Assembly (NCBI RefSeq): GCF_936933875.1
Contig: NZ_CAKZIK010000067.1
Span: forward strand, 1-24,492
DNA length: 24,492 bases
Source: an uncultured Chryseobacterium sp.
GTDB taxonomy: Bacteria; Bacteroidota; Bacteroidia; Flavobacteriales; Weeksellaceae
Direction: 5' to 3'
Below the pieces are notes generated by a model, which was given only the letters and a program-made list of their open reading frames with translations, was not told the origin of the DNA and searched no databases. Made by a program: the position numbers and the translations under genes. How positions within the stretch are numbered: the stretch's first letter is position 1; each line of letters starts with the position of its first letter. Positions 8,172-16,312 of this stretch are shown in pieces.

Positions 8172-9242
8172 ATGAAGGCAAAACCTGTGAAACCCGCAAC
8201 TATAAACCACAAAATGAACTGGTTCCAGCAATTACTGATGATCTGCTCCGGTGGAAACATTCATATATTAAGAAAGACACCAAGCGAATGGAACAAATTT
8301 GCCGGAATTGGCGGAATCGTACTTTTTACAGCAGTTTTCGCCACACTTTCAGCGGGTTACGCCATGTACACGGTGTTCGAAGATCTTTGGATATCAGTTG
8401 GTTTTGCTATTTTATGGGGATTGATGATTTTCAACCTCGACAGGTATATCGTTTCCTCCATCAAAAAAACAGGAACCGTTTGGAACCAAATTCTCATGGC
8501 GATTCCGCGATTGATTTTGGCGACATTTTTAGGTATTATTATTTCTAAACCTTTGGAACTGAAAATTTTCGAAAAAGAAGTTAATAAACAGTTGAATACC
8601 ATTATTCAGAGAAATAAAACGCAGCTTGAGGCGGAAATGAACGGCAGGATTCTTCAGCAAAGCGGACCTTTTGAAACTGAAAAGAAGCAAATTGCTGCAA
8701 AAATTGCACAATATCAAGCTTCATACGATTCGGCTTCTGTTGAGCTTGAAAAAGAAATTTTAGGGAAACAAAGCGGTCTTACTTCCGGAAAAGTAGGTTT
8801 TGGTTCGAACGCTAAAAGAAAATCGGAACTGAAAGAACAGCGCCGTCTTGACCTTGAAAATTATCAGAGGCAAATGCAGCCAAGACTTCAGTATTTGGAT
8901 AAGGAAATTTCTAAAGTTTACACAAATATCGAAACCGAAAGAAATAAAACCGAAACTTTCGAAGACAAATTCAATGGATTTGCTGCGCGTTTGCAGGCTT
9001 TGGACGAACTCGGGAAAAATTCCGACATCATGGCAACTGCGGCAATGTTCATTATGGGATTATTTATCGCGCTGGAAATTTCTCCGGTTTTAGTGAAACT
9101 GATTTCCACAGTTGGACCTTACGATTATCTCCTCGAAAAAACCGAAAACGATTTCCGTCTTTATTCAAAGGAAAAAATTGAAAAAGGCAATGCTTTAACG
9201 GATTACCGGATTGACGATTTTAAAGATAAACTTAACCAATAA
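8172..9242 (+). CDS. DUF4407 membrane protein with long coiled coil
   Basis: This 356-residue protein matches the DUF4407 layout: a conserved N-terminal CSGGNI segment and SEWNKFAGIGG, three membrane segments (about 44-66, 71-91 and 107-125), a long charged alpha-helical region of about 155 residues (131-285), a fourth membrane segment (288-312) and a 44-residue tail. By the positive-inside rule the N-terminus, the first inter-helix loop region at 92-106 and the tail are cytoplasmic, and the coiled coil is periplasmic. The start could also be the ATG at 8214 (residue 15). It lies 63 bases before an AAA+ ATPase with an FtsH-type peptidase domain and no membrane segment of its own, and the two are probably one operon. 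I infer that it anchors or gates that protease; the family has no established function known to me. Confidence 0.85.
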   Translation: MKAKPVKPATINHKMNWFQQLLMICSGGNIHILRKTPSEWNKFAGIGGIVLFTAVFATLSAGYAMYTVFEDLWISVGFAILWGLMIFNLDRYIVSSIKKTGTVWNQILMAIPRLILATFLGIIISKPLELKIFEKEVNKQLNTIIQRNKTQLEAEMNGRILQQSGPFETEKKQIAAKIAQYQASYDSASVELEKEILGKQSGLTSGKVGFGSNAKRKSELKEQRRLDLENYQRQMQPRLQYLDKEISKVYTNIETERNKTETFEDKFNGFAARLQALDELGKNSDIMATAAMFIMGLFIALEISPVLVKLISTVGPYDYLLEKTENDFRLYSKEKIEKGNALTDYRIDDFKDKLNQ

Positions 9243-9305
9243 ACAAATGTTCCTGCAACATTATAAAGGAAAAATTTAATAAATTTAGGTTTTTCAAGAA
9301 CCATT

Positions 9306-11168
9306 ATGCTCATAATAGACAAAACTGAAATTCAGAACAGAAAGAAAAAACTTGAAGCTTGCGAAAAATTCCTCAAGAAAGAATTCATTGGAATCGATAA
9401 AATTATAGCGGATTTAATGGAGTACATCCAAATCTGGTATTTAATGCCCGAAATTCTCAATCGTCCCGTAATCCTGAATCTATGGGGAATGACTGGCGTT
9501 GGAAAAACCGATCTTGTTCGCAAATTGGTAAAACACCTTAATTTTCAGGACCGTTTTGTAGAAATTGAACTGAGCAATACCGATGAAACTACGTGGAACA
9601 AGAATGTCTCCGATATCTTCCAGAAAAATGGACTAAACGACGAAAAACAGAGCATTGTTCTGTTTGATGAAATCCAAAGATTTAATACACTCGACCCGAA
9701 CGGAATGCCTGTTCCACAAACCAAATACACGGATTTTTGGGAACTTTTGAGCGACGGCAGACTCAGCAGAAGAGAGCGCGACGATTTGGAGCACTACCTC
9801 TTTTCCTACATTTTTCGGAAAAAAGAAAACGAGCGCCGCAAACAAAGCGGCGAAACCATTGAGGAAAAACCATTGCTGAGCATGTGGGACGCAAAAGAGC
9901 TCAAGAAATATCTCGGCATCGAAAAAGATGTGTTGTCTATTGCGGATATGACGGAAGACGACATGGTAAAACTTATCCTGAAAAAGCAGCAGGAAAAAAA
10001 AATCTATGAGCCCGTAAACTACAGCAAAATGCTCATCATCATCAGCGGAAACTTGGACGAAGCCTTTCAAATGGCAGGACAAACGAGCGAAGCCGATGTG
10101 GACGCCAATATTTTTCATGCCTTTACCAAAAAGATTACTGTTGTTGACATTAAAAATGCATTGTCAAGAAAATTCCGGCCGGAACAGGTTGCAAGATTTG
10201 GCAACATCCACCTCATTTATCATTCCTTAAAGACCGAAGATTTCGAAAAACTTATTCAAAGAGAAATCGACAGACTGAAGTCCGAGACCAAAAAACAGTT
10301 CGGTATCTCATTGAAAATCAGCAAAAACATCAATGATTTAATTTACAGAAACGGGGTGTTTCCGGTTCAGGGAGTTCGTCCGGTTTTCAGTAGTGTGGTG
10401 GATATTTTGGATTCGAACCTGAGCAAATTTTTGTTTGAAGCCATTATTAATGATGAAAAAAATATCGAAGTCGACTATCTGCAGAACGAAAAGAAAATCA
10501 CAGCCAAAATAGGCAGGAACAACGTTGAAATCCCATACTTGGGAAGAATCGACAAAATTCGTTTGTCCAATTTGGATGATGCCGTTGCCAACATCAGCGT
10601 ACATGAGAGTGGACATGCCGTTATCTACATGCTTTTGGTAGGTTACGTTCCGCTCCAGCTCAAAAGCAAAGTGGCGAGCAGTTACGCAGGAGGTTTCACT
10701 TTCCCACATCAAATTCATGACACTAAGGACAATTTGCTGAACAGAATTAAAATTTATTTGGCGGGAGGAATTGCCGAAGAAATCGTTTTCGGGGAAGAAA
10801 ACGCGAGTGTTGGAAGAAGTCACGACCGCGAACAGGCATCGGTTCTGGCGATAGAATACATCAGAAGATACGGTTTTGATGAAGATTTCCAGGTAACGTA
10901 CAATATGGAAGATTATCCGCACCGAATGCAACAGGTGGTTACAGATGCAAAAATTGAGCAGATGATGAAAAGTTTGGCCAAAGAAACACGGGAACTTTTA
11001 TTGAAAAACATCGATTTTCTAAAAACTTTGAGCATCGAACTCGCCAAAAAAGGAACCATACTTCCGGACGAAATCGCGCAAGTGGCAAACCTGGCCGGAG
11101 TAAAAGCAGAAATTAAGGAGGAAGGACATCTGCACATTGCCGATTATCACAAAAAGCTGAAGGGATAG
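9306..11168 (+). CDS. Clp-type AAA+ ATPase fused to FtsH-type M41 zinc peptidase
   Basis: The protein is 620 residues. Residues 50-360 form an AAA+ module: Walker A GMTGVGKT (61-68), Walker B IVLFDE (117-122), sensor 1 N249 in IISGNLDE, an Arg-finger region KFRPEQVARFGN (289-300) and sensor 2 R358 in QGVRP. VLFDEI, FRPE and GVRP are features of Clp/Hsp100 (AAA_2) proteins, not of the FtsH AAA domain. About 100 charged residues are inserted between Walker B and sensor 1. Residues 425-620 form an M41 peptidase: HESGH (H433, E434, H437), LAGGIAEEIVFG, and the third zinc ligand D507 in SHDREQA. No membrane segment is present, whereas FtsH has two. The Clp pore-loop motif GYVG is not found where expected. 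Probably ATP-driven proteolysis with the DUF4407 protein; substrates unknown. Confidence 0.9.
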   Translation: MLIIDKTEIQNRKKKLEACEKFLKKEFIGIDKIIADLMEYIQIWYLMPEILNRPVILNLWGMTGVGKTDLVRKLVKHLNFQDRFVEIELSNTDETTWNKNVSDIFQKNGLNDEKQSIVLFDEIQRFNTLDPNGMPVPQTKYTDFWELLSDGRLSRRERDDLEHYLFSYIFRKKENERRKQSGETIEEKPLLSMWDAKELKKYLGIEKDVLSIADMTEDDMVKLILKKQQEKKIYEPVNYSKMLIIISGNLDEAFQMAGQTSEADVDANIFHAFTKKITVVDIKNALSRKFRPEQVARFGNIHLIYHSLKTEDFEKLIQREIDRLKSETKKQFGISLKISKNINDLIYRNGVFPVQGVRPVFSSVVDILDSNLSKFLFEAIINDEKNIEVDYLQNEKKITAKIGRNNVEIPYLGRIDKIRLSNLDDAVANISVHESGHAVIYMLLVGYVPLQLKSKVASSYAGGFTFPHQIHDTKDNLLNRIKIYLAGGIAEEIVFGEENASVGRSHDREQASVLAIEYIRRYGFDEDFQVTYNMEDYPHRMQQVVTDAKIEQMMKSLAKETRELLLKNIDFLKTLSIELAKKGTILPDEIAQVANLAGVKAEIKEEGHLHIADYHKKLKG

Positions 11169-11603
11169 CTACTGATAACGTTCTGTAAGCGTTAATGTTA
11201 TACTTTCCGTAATGGTCTTACTCGAAAAATATTTGGCATCACAAAAATTAGATTTTAAGGTATAACTACCTTTTTTTAGCAGAAGGTAATTTTTATCGCC
11301 TTTCGGAACAGGTAAGTTGTAGTTTCCGCTGGTTCCGTTTATTCGGACGATAATGTTGCAATTGGTTTCGTTTTTAATCAGAATCGCAGCGTTCGGGTCG
11401 GTTGGACTGTCGTTTACAAACTGATTCACCGCATCTGCAGCGCGTTGCAGTTTGTCTTTTTTATCTAATTCCATCAATTCTGCAAATTCTTTAGATTCGT
11501 CAGCTTTTGAGGGTACAGAACTTCTGTAAACAGGCGTTGTTCCAACAACAGAATTGCAGCTCAACAATAACAGTGGCAAAAGAAAAATGAATAGATTCTT
11601 CAT
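11169..11603 (-). CDS. Small lipoprotein of unknown function
   Basis: The protein is 144 residues with a lipoprotein signal ending LLLLSC, so Cys16 is the anchor. The middle is a charged helical stretch (about 33-65, ending in AADAVNQFVND). The C-terminal part (about 75-144) is a probable beta domain with NETNCNIIVRINGT and two further Cys residues, a layout I have seen in small lipoproteins restricted to flavobacteria (possibly the DUF6759 group, low certainty). Its stop codon abuts the stop of the AAA-M41 gene on the other strand with no base between them. It lies downstream of guaB but is separated from it by a strong terminator, and it has a candidate promoter of its own at 11608-11615. 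Confidence 0.75.
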   Translation of the reverse strand: MKNLFIFLLPLLLLSCNSVVGTTPVYRSSVPSKADESKEFAELMELDKKDKLQRAADAVNQFVNDSPTDPNAAILIKNETNCNIIVRINGTSGNYNLPVPKGDKNYLLLKKGSYTLKSNFCDAKYFSSKTITESITLTLTERYQ

Positions 11604-11607
11604 GCGG

Positions 11608-11615
11608 CTAATGTA
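11608..11615 (-). promoter_or_regulatory. Candidate -7 box for the small lipoprotein
   Basis: The minus strand reads TACATTAG, one mismatch from TAnnTTTG, four bases before the ATG at 11603. It would again give a nearly leaderless transcript. A promoter is needed here because the guaB terminator lies immediately upstream. No clear -33 element is seen. Confidence 0.35.
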
Positions 11616-11620
11616 AAAAA

Positions 11621-11648
11621 AATTGCCAAAGTTTTGGCTTTGGCAATT
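11621..11648 (-). terminator. guaB terminator
   Basis: Perfect eleven-base arms (11621-11631 and 11638-11648) with a six-base loop are followed on the minus strand by an eight-T run (plus-strand A15 to A22 of the 11600s). It lies 25 bases after the guaB stop codon, a textbook intrinsic terminator. Confidence 0.88.
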
Positions 11649-11672
11649 TTATATTTAAGAACTTCTGATTAT

Positions 11673-13133
11673 TTACAACGAATAATTCGGAGCTTCCTGC
11701 GTAATAATCACATCGTGCGGATGCGATTCTTTCAATCCGGAACCTGTAATCATCACCATTTTTCCGTCTTTCTGAAGCGTTTCAATGTCTTTTGTACCAC
11801 AATATCCCATTCCTGCTCTTACACCACCGGTTAACTGGAATACTACATCTTCAAGCTTTCCTTTATGTGGAACACGGCCTTCAATTCCTTCCGGAACAAA
11901 TTTTTTCGCTTCGCTCTGGAAATATCTTTCTTTACCGCCACGTTTCATCGCGGAAAGACTTCCCATTCCTTGGTAAGATTTAAATTTTCTACCCTGGAAA
12001 ATAATTTCCTCACCCGGAGCTTCGTCGGTTCCAGCCAAAAGTGAACCTAACATTACTGCACTTGCACCCGAAGCTAAAGCTTTCACGATATCTCCCGAAA
12101 GTTTGATTCCGCCATCTGCAATTACAGCAACATTTTTCTTTTTAGCATATTCAAAAACATTATAAATCGCAGAGAGTTGAGGAACTCCAACTCCGGCAAC
12201 AACGCGGGTTGTACAGATAGAACCCGGACCAACTCCCACTTTCAGAACATTGGCTCCGGCTTTAATTAAATCTTCTGCAGCTTCTGCGGTGACGATATTT
12301 CCACCAACGATATCGAGTTCAGGGAAATTTTTGCGGATTTCTGAAATTTTATCTAATACTCCCTTCGAATGTCCGTGTGCAGAATCTACTGCAATAATAT
12401 CAACTCCGGCTTTCACCAACGCAGAAACTCTGTCAATGGTATCTTCTCCTACTCCAACTCCGGCTCCCACAATCAGTCGCCCATTTTTGTCTTTGTTGGC
12501 GTTTGGATATTCGAGCTGATTATCAATGTCTTTAATGGTAATTAAACCTACCAGAGTATTTTCTTTGTCAACAATCGGTAATTTTTCAACGCGATTTTTC
12601 AGCAAAATTTCTTTGGCTTGCTCTAAATTAGTGTCTTTATCGGAAGTGATGAGGTTTTCTTTCGTCATCAGTTCTTCAACCTTTGCATCAAGGTTTTCCT
12701 GATATTTTACATCACGATTGGTGATAATTCCAATCAGTTTTTTATCAGCATCAACGACCGGAAGTCCTGAAATTTTGAATCTTGCCATTAAATCTTTCGC
12801 TTCACGCAAAGTATGGTCTTTTGAAAGCGTAACAGGGTCGGAAATCATTCCGTTTTCAGACCTTTTCACTCTGAAAACCTGCGACGCCTGTTCTGCAATC
12901 GGCATATTTTTATGAATAAAACCCAAACCGCCAACTCTTGCCAAAGCAATCGCCATATCCGCTTCGGTAACGGTATCCATTGCAGCTGAAACCACAGGAA
13001 CGTTAAGCGTAATTTTGTCGGAAAGTCTTGATTTTAATGAAACCTGATTAGGTAAAACCTCTGAATAAGAGGGAATAAGAAGAACGTCATCGAAAGTGAT
13101 GGCTGTCTCTACGATTTTGTTGTGAATAGACAT
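11673..13133 (-). CDS. guaB: Inosine-5'-monophosphate dehydrogenase
   Basis: GuaB oxidises IMP to XMP with NAD+, the committed step of GMP synthesis, in the cytoplasm. The 486-residue length is normal for bacterial enzymes. The catalytic loop GVGPGSICTTR holds Cys307. The N-terminal FDDVLLIPSYSEVLP, the substrate-site GGNIVTAEA, the phosphate-binding GGIKLSGDIVKAL and the flap region (YQGMGSLSAM) are all intact. A pair of CBS domains occupies about residues 96-205, with TNRDVKYQENL and ITIKDIDNQLEYP at their ends; CBS pairs bind purine nucleotides and tune the enzyme. The gene is monocistronic: it has its own -7 box at 13148-13155 and a strong terminator at 11621-11648. Confidence 0.97.
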   Translation of the reverse strand: MSIHNKIVETAITFDDVLLIPSYSEVLPNQVSLKSRLSDKITLNVPVVSAAMDTVTEADMAIALARVGGLGFIHKNMPIAEQASQVFRVKRSENGMISDPVTLSKDHTLREAKDLMARFKISGLPVVDADKKLIGIITNRDVKYQENLDAKVEELMTKENLITSDKDTNLEQAKEILLKNRVEKLPIVDKENTLVGLITIKDIDNQLEYPNANKDKNGRLIVGAGVGVGEDTIDRVSALVKAGVDIIAVDSAHGHSKGVLDKISEIRKNFPELDIVGGNIVTAEAAEDLIKAGANVLKVGVGPGSICTTRVVAGVGVPQLSAIYNVFEYAKKKNVAVIADGGIKLSGDIVKALASGASAVMLGSLLAGTDEAPGEEIIFQGRKFKSYQGMGSLSAMKRGGKERYFQSEAKKFVPEGIEGRVPHKGKLEDVVFQLTGGVRAGMGYCGTKDIETLQKDGKMVMITGSGLKESHPHDVIITQEAPNYSL

Positions 13134-13147
13134 CTTTACTTTCTTTG

Positions 13148-13155
13148 CGAAATTA
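13148..13155 (-). promoter_or_regulatory. Candidate guaB -7 box
   Basis: The minus strand reads TAATTTCG, one mismatch from TAnnTTTG, 14 bases before the guaB ATG at 13133. The position implies a leader of about ten bases. A -33 TTG is not obvious. Confidence 0.4.
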
Positions 13156-13217
13156 CGGGATTTTATCCGAAACTAAAAATATTTCAGGTATGTTAAGAAG
13201 ATTTAATTTAAAAATTA

Positions 13218-13243
13218 AAGGCTTTTCTTTTCAGAACAGCCTT
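13218..13243 (-). terminator. Terminator of the ECF sigma operon
   Basis: Eleven-base arms (13218-13228 and 13233-13243) with one mismatch and a four-base loop lie 16 bases beyond the last stop codon of the operon. A T-rich stretch follows on the minus strand, though it is broken by A residues. Confidence 0.65.
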
Positions 13244-13258
13244 CAAAACAATATATAA

Positions 13259-13792
13259 TTAGTGTGAGACAATTTTCTTTACATCATTCTTTTCAGAGTA
13301 ATTGATGAGTTTGGAAATATCATCTGGCGTAAATTTTCCACTAACGTCCACGTAAACCATTTCAGTTCCGGAATGGACGGTTATCAACAGTTTTTTAATA
13401 ACATCATCCGTTTGTTTTGCCTGAAAATTGATGGTTTCCTTATCCTTCTTTACCGTCATCCATTCTTCAAAATTATTGGAGGTAAGGTAGTTTGAAAAAT
13501 CTGCGAGCATATTTTGGTTGCCGTTTTCAATCGTCATGACTTTGATATCTGATATTTTTTTGATTAAAGCAATCAGCTCTTCTGTACCTTCTTCATTTTC
13601 TTCACGTAAAGCCTTTTTGATAAATGGTTTCGCAATCCACATCGGTACATTTACGCTCGTAAATTTTGCATCACTGTAATCATAACCCAGATTGTCGAAG
13701 AACGCCATATTCGGGTGGTTGGAAACAATACATGACTGAAAACTTAGCAATATTGCGATTATCGGGAGAAGTAATAGTTTTTTCATGGGCAT
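13259..13792 (-). CDS. DUF4252 lipoprotein
   Basis: This 177-residue lipoprotein has a signal ending SFQSC (Cys21). The rest matches the DUF4252 fold: an alternating helix/strand region with IKVMTIENGN and a conserved EEWMTVKKDKETINF segment. It is a sequence relative of the first domain of the upstream gene, which has EELMTVNSKDNKIKF at the same point. Translation may start at the first ATG (13792) or at the third codon (13786), which gives the more usual MKK start. It begins five bases after the previous gene stops and is the last of four genes in an ECF sigma operon. DUF4252 proteins recur with ECF sigma factors in Bacteroidota, but no biochemical role is known to me. Confidence 0.85.
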   Translation of the reverse strand: MPMKKLLLLPIIAILLSFQSCIVSNHPNMAFFDNLGYDYSDAKFTSVNVPMWIAKPFIKKALREENEEGTEELIALIKKISDIKVMTIENGNQNMLADFSNYLTSNNFEEWMTVKKDKETINFQAKQTDDVIKKLLITVHSGTEMVYVDVSGKFTPDDISKLINYSEKNDVKKIVSH

Positions 13793-13797
13793 TAATT

Positions 13798-15060
13798 TTA
13801 AAGTGGCTTCATTGAACCTCCTGAAGAAATATCGGCGTTTCTATCTACACTTGAGTTGGGTCTGTATCTCACATTCGCTCCGGAAGAAATATTGGCATTA
13901 ATTTTTTCTGAAACATTCACCTTAACGGAAGATGCAGAAGAAGCCGAAATTGTTGTTCTTTTTGAAACCAAATCCTGTGCATTTACATTCGCTGCGCTTG
14001 AAACCGTGAATTTTGTTTCGCTGATATTTCCTGTTAAAACCGCATCGGAACCGCTTGTTGCGCTCATTTCCAATTCTGAAGCGTTCACTTTTACTCTTGC
14101 ACTGGAACCGGAAGTTGTTGAAAACTCCATTTTTCCTTTTGTATTCAAATCTGCACTTAAGTTTCCGCCGGAAGTTGTCGCCACCTGAAAATAATCTGCA
14201 TTCACGGTATTTTCTGTTGTGAAATTAGCACCCTGGTTCACTGCAATTTTGCTTAACTCCGGAGCTTTAATGTCCACTAGAATTTTATTAAAATTTAGGT
14301 TTTCGTCTTTCGGGTTTTCAACATAAATTTTTAGAATATCTCCTACAACTTCAGTTTTTACGTATTTCTGCAAGTTGGAATTTGTTTCCACCGTAACTTT
14401 TTGATTGCTGTCTTGTGTGAAGGAAACTTTAATCCCGGAAGAGACCTGAATTCCTGAAAATTTTCCCACTTTTCTCGCTTCTTCCGAAATTGCATTTGAA
14501 GATGAAGAAGAACTGCTTTTTGAAGATTCTTTTGCAGAGTTTTGAGCTTCGTTCGCCAATTTATTAACGTCGTCCATCGAAATTTTTCCGTCCAACATCA
14601 TCAAAACCATATTGTCATCAGAATTTACGCTCAACAAAAGGTTATCCAGGATTCCGTTCGCAGCATCTGCAGCCAAAAATTTAATTTTGTTGTCTTTGCT
14701 GTTGACGGTCATCAGTTCTTCATAATGAAGGTTTTTCAAAGAGTTTGAAATTTCTGTTTGAAGACCATTAAAATTAAAATTCATTTTCGAAACATTCTTC
14801 AGCGAATCCATTTCCGATTTTTCAATGACCAGAATTCTTAGTCCCTGAATTTTTTCGAGCATCGGTTTAATGTTATTCAGTTCCGCATCTTTAATGTCGA
14901 GTTTGCTGAGCATTCCGAACATCGGTTTTGCAATTTTGATGGAGGTTACGCCTTCCGTATCCTGATATTTGTCGAAAAGGTTGTAGAGTTTTTCTTTCTG
15001 CGCTGAAACATTGAGGAACCAGCTGAAAGTAAGGGCAAATATGAATAATATCTTTTTCAT
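13798..15060 (-). CDS. Secreted DUF4252 - GIN (DUF2807) fusion protein
   Basis: This 420-residue protein has a signal peptide (1 to about 20, ending NVSAQ). A DUF4252 domain spans about 22-175. A linker of almost pure serine follows (about 179-189). The remainder, about 195-415, is a GIN/DUF2807 domain: repeated strands such as FSGIQVSSGIKVSF, VATTSGGNLSAD and SATSGSDAVLTG form the head-to-tail beta-solenoid typical of this family. GIN domains occur in cell-surface or periplasmic proteins described as adhesin-like heads. It lies 12 bases after the probable anti-sigma gene and five before the second DUF4252 gene, so all belong to the same ECF operon. The role is unknown; an envelope-associated product under sigma control is the likely reading. 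Confidence 0.87.
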   Translation of the reverse strand: MKKILFIFALTFSWFLNVSAQKEKLYNLFDKYQDTEGVTSIKIAKPMFGMLSKLDIKDAELNNIKPMLEKIQGLRILVIEKSEMDSLKNVSKMNFNFNGLQTEISNSLKNLHYEELMTVNSKDNKIKFLAADAANGILDNLLLSVNSDDNMVLMMLDGKISMDDVNKLANEAQNSAKESSKSSSSSSSNAISEEARKVGKFSGIQVSSGIKVSFTQDSNQKVTVETNSNLQKYVKTEVVGDILKIYVENPKDENLNFNKILVDIKAPELSKIAVNQGANFTTENTVNADYFQVATTSGGNLSADLNTKGKMEFSTTSGSSARVKVNASELEMSATSGSDAVLTGNISETKFTVSSAANVNAQDLVSKRTTISASSASSVKVNVSEKINANISSGANVRYRPNSSVDRNADISSGGSMKPL

Positions 15061-15072
15061 GTCATTAAATTT

Positions 15073-15813
15073 TTATTCTGTAAAATCATTGATGGGTTCT
15101 GCTTTGGCTACCGTTTCCGAAACCTTGTTCGAAAGCATTTGCAGAGAGAATTTAGCAACATCTATCGCTTCCTGTTCGTTCTCAATTCTATGGCCATTAA
15201 TAATTACGTAATTATCTTGATACTCAGGATTGGATGTTTTTGTTGTTCTGTTATTATTTGTTGGTTCGTTATAAGTATATCTTTGTCTCGCTGTTTTTTT
15301 CATACGTCCTCTTCTTGGCAAAATTTTGTCGAGAACATTCGCATCGGAAGTGTATGTTTCTTTTGTTGAAGTAGAATCTGCCACCAAAGTATCCGCTACT
15401 GCTTTTACCGAATCATTAACTTGATTTACAGCTAATTGCGATTCCTGCTGAAACTGAGACTTTTGTTTCTGAATTTCACTTGCTACCATATTGTTCTGGT
15501 CAGCAACCGATTTTTTATTGAAATATTGGTATCCGAAAACTGCTCCGAAAATCAAGGCTAAACTTGCTGCCATCCAGAAAATTTTTGGCATTGATGAACC
15601 TCCGGATTTTCTTTCACCTGAAATCGGAATGATTGGTTTCTCTTCAATTTCCGCCAAGAAATCATCGAAATCCCAATCCATTTTCTCCGCTTTCTCTTCT
15701 TTTAAAGCTTTGAAAAAATCATCGCCGTTTTCTTTCAAAAACCGTTCTTCTTCAGGAGTGGTTTCTCCTGCGAAGTATTTCTGTTCTAAATTTTTATAGT
15801 GCTCGGTTTTCAT
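15073..15813 (-). CDS. Probable anti-sigma factor (single-pass membrane protein)
   Basis: This 246-residue protein has a single membrane segment at about 77-97 (starting MPKIFWMAASLALIFGAV). The acidic helical N-terminus (LEQKYFAGETTPEEERFLK, then DWDFDDFLAEIE) would be cytoplasmic. The periplasmic part of about 145 residues is low-complexity, rich in K, T, N and S. This plan (short cytoplasmic sigma-binding region, one TM, extracytoplasmic tail) is that of anti-sigma factors. The gene overlaps the end of the sigma factor gene by 20 bases, which points to translational coupling and 1:1 dosage. I see no zinc-binding HxxxCxxC motif, so it would be outside the ZAS class. The assignment rests mainly on position and topology. 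Confidence 0.75.
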   Translation of the reverse strand: MKTEHYKNLEQKYFAGETTPEEERFLKENGDDFFKALKEEKAEKMDWDFDDFLAEIEEKPIIPISGERKSGGSSMPKIFWMAASLALIFGAVFGYQYFNKKSVADQNNMVASEIQKQKSQFQQESQLAVNQVNDSVKAVADTLVADSTSTKETYTSDANVLDKILPRRGRMKKTARQRYTYNEPTNNNRTTKTSNPEYQDNYVIINGHRIENEQEAIDVAKFSLQMLSNKVSETVAKAEPINDFTE

Positions 15814-16297
15814 AATTCATTAATTGTGTTATCTGTTCTTTCACCTTTTGTCGCGCTCTCATCAAATTAACCCGTACTGCATTTTCTTCCATCTCGAGCA
15901 TTTCCGATATTTCCGGGACATCATATTCTTCTACATCTTTCAGGTGAATCACCATTTTCTGTTTTTCCGGAAGTTGGTTGATAAAACTCAGAATCTGTTC
16001 TTTTAAATTATTCACTTCCGGTTTGTACAACTCGCTTCGATGAAGCTGCAAACTTGCGAAACCCATTTTTACATCTTCGTGCTTCAGTCGGTTCAGACAT
16101 TCGTTTTTTACACATTTTAAAGCAAAAGCTTTCAGGTTTCCATATTCCGCCAGTTTATCTTTAGTTTGCCAGAATTTCACCATCAAGTCCTGCACTACAT
16201 CTTCTGCTTCGTCCGAACTCATGACGAATCTTTTCGCAAAACGGTACATCTCATCCTTGAGACAAAATACCGTGTTTTTGAATGTTTCCTGGTTCAT
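15794..16297 (-). CDS. ECF RNA polymerase sigma factor
   Basis: This 167-residue sigma-70 family protein has region 2 (RFAKRFVMSSDEAEDVVQDLMVKFW, about residues 20-45) and region 4 (LPEKQKMVIHLKDVEEYDVPEISEML, about 110-140, then the recognition helix NAVRVNLMRARQKV). Region 3 is absent, as in all ECF sigmas. The frame continues upstream to 16444, but that extension crosses a terminator (16352-16378) and a candidate promoter (16313-16342), so the ATG at 16297 is chosen. It heads an operon with a probable anti-sigma factor and two DUF4252 proteins. A TGTAAT / GTCTTA promoter in front of it resembles ECF promoters known in Bacteroidota, which suggests self-activation. Confidence 0.93.
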   Translation of the reverse strand: MNQETFKNTVFCLKDEMYRFAKRFVMSSDEAEDVVQDLMVKFWQTKDKLAEYGNLKAFALKCVKNECLNRLKHEDVKMGFASLQLHRSELYKPEVNNLKEQILSFINQLPEKQKMVIHLKDVEEYDVPEISEMLEMEENAVRVNLMRARQKVKEQITQLMNYENRAL

Positions 16298-16312
16298 AAG
16301 TTCGTTTGATAG

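Noticed and set aside
9633..10118. 161-codon open frame on the minus strand inside the AAA-M41 gene
   Set aside because: It is a Phe/Val-rich mirror of a Lys/Glu-rich coding region, typical of a shadow frame.
10338..10931. 197-codon open frame on the minus strand inside the AAA-M41 gene
   Set aside because: The opposite strand encodes a conserved catalytic protein; the antisense frame has no recognisable domain or start context.
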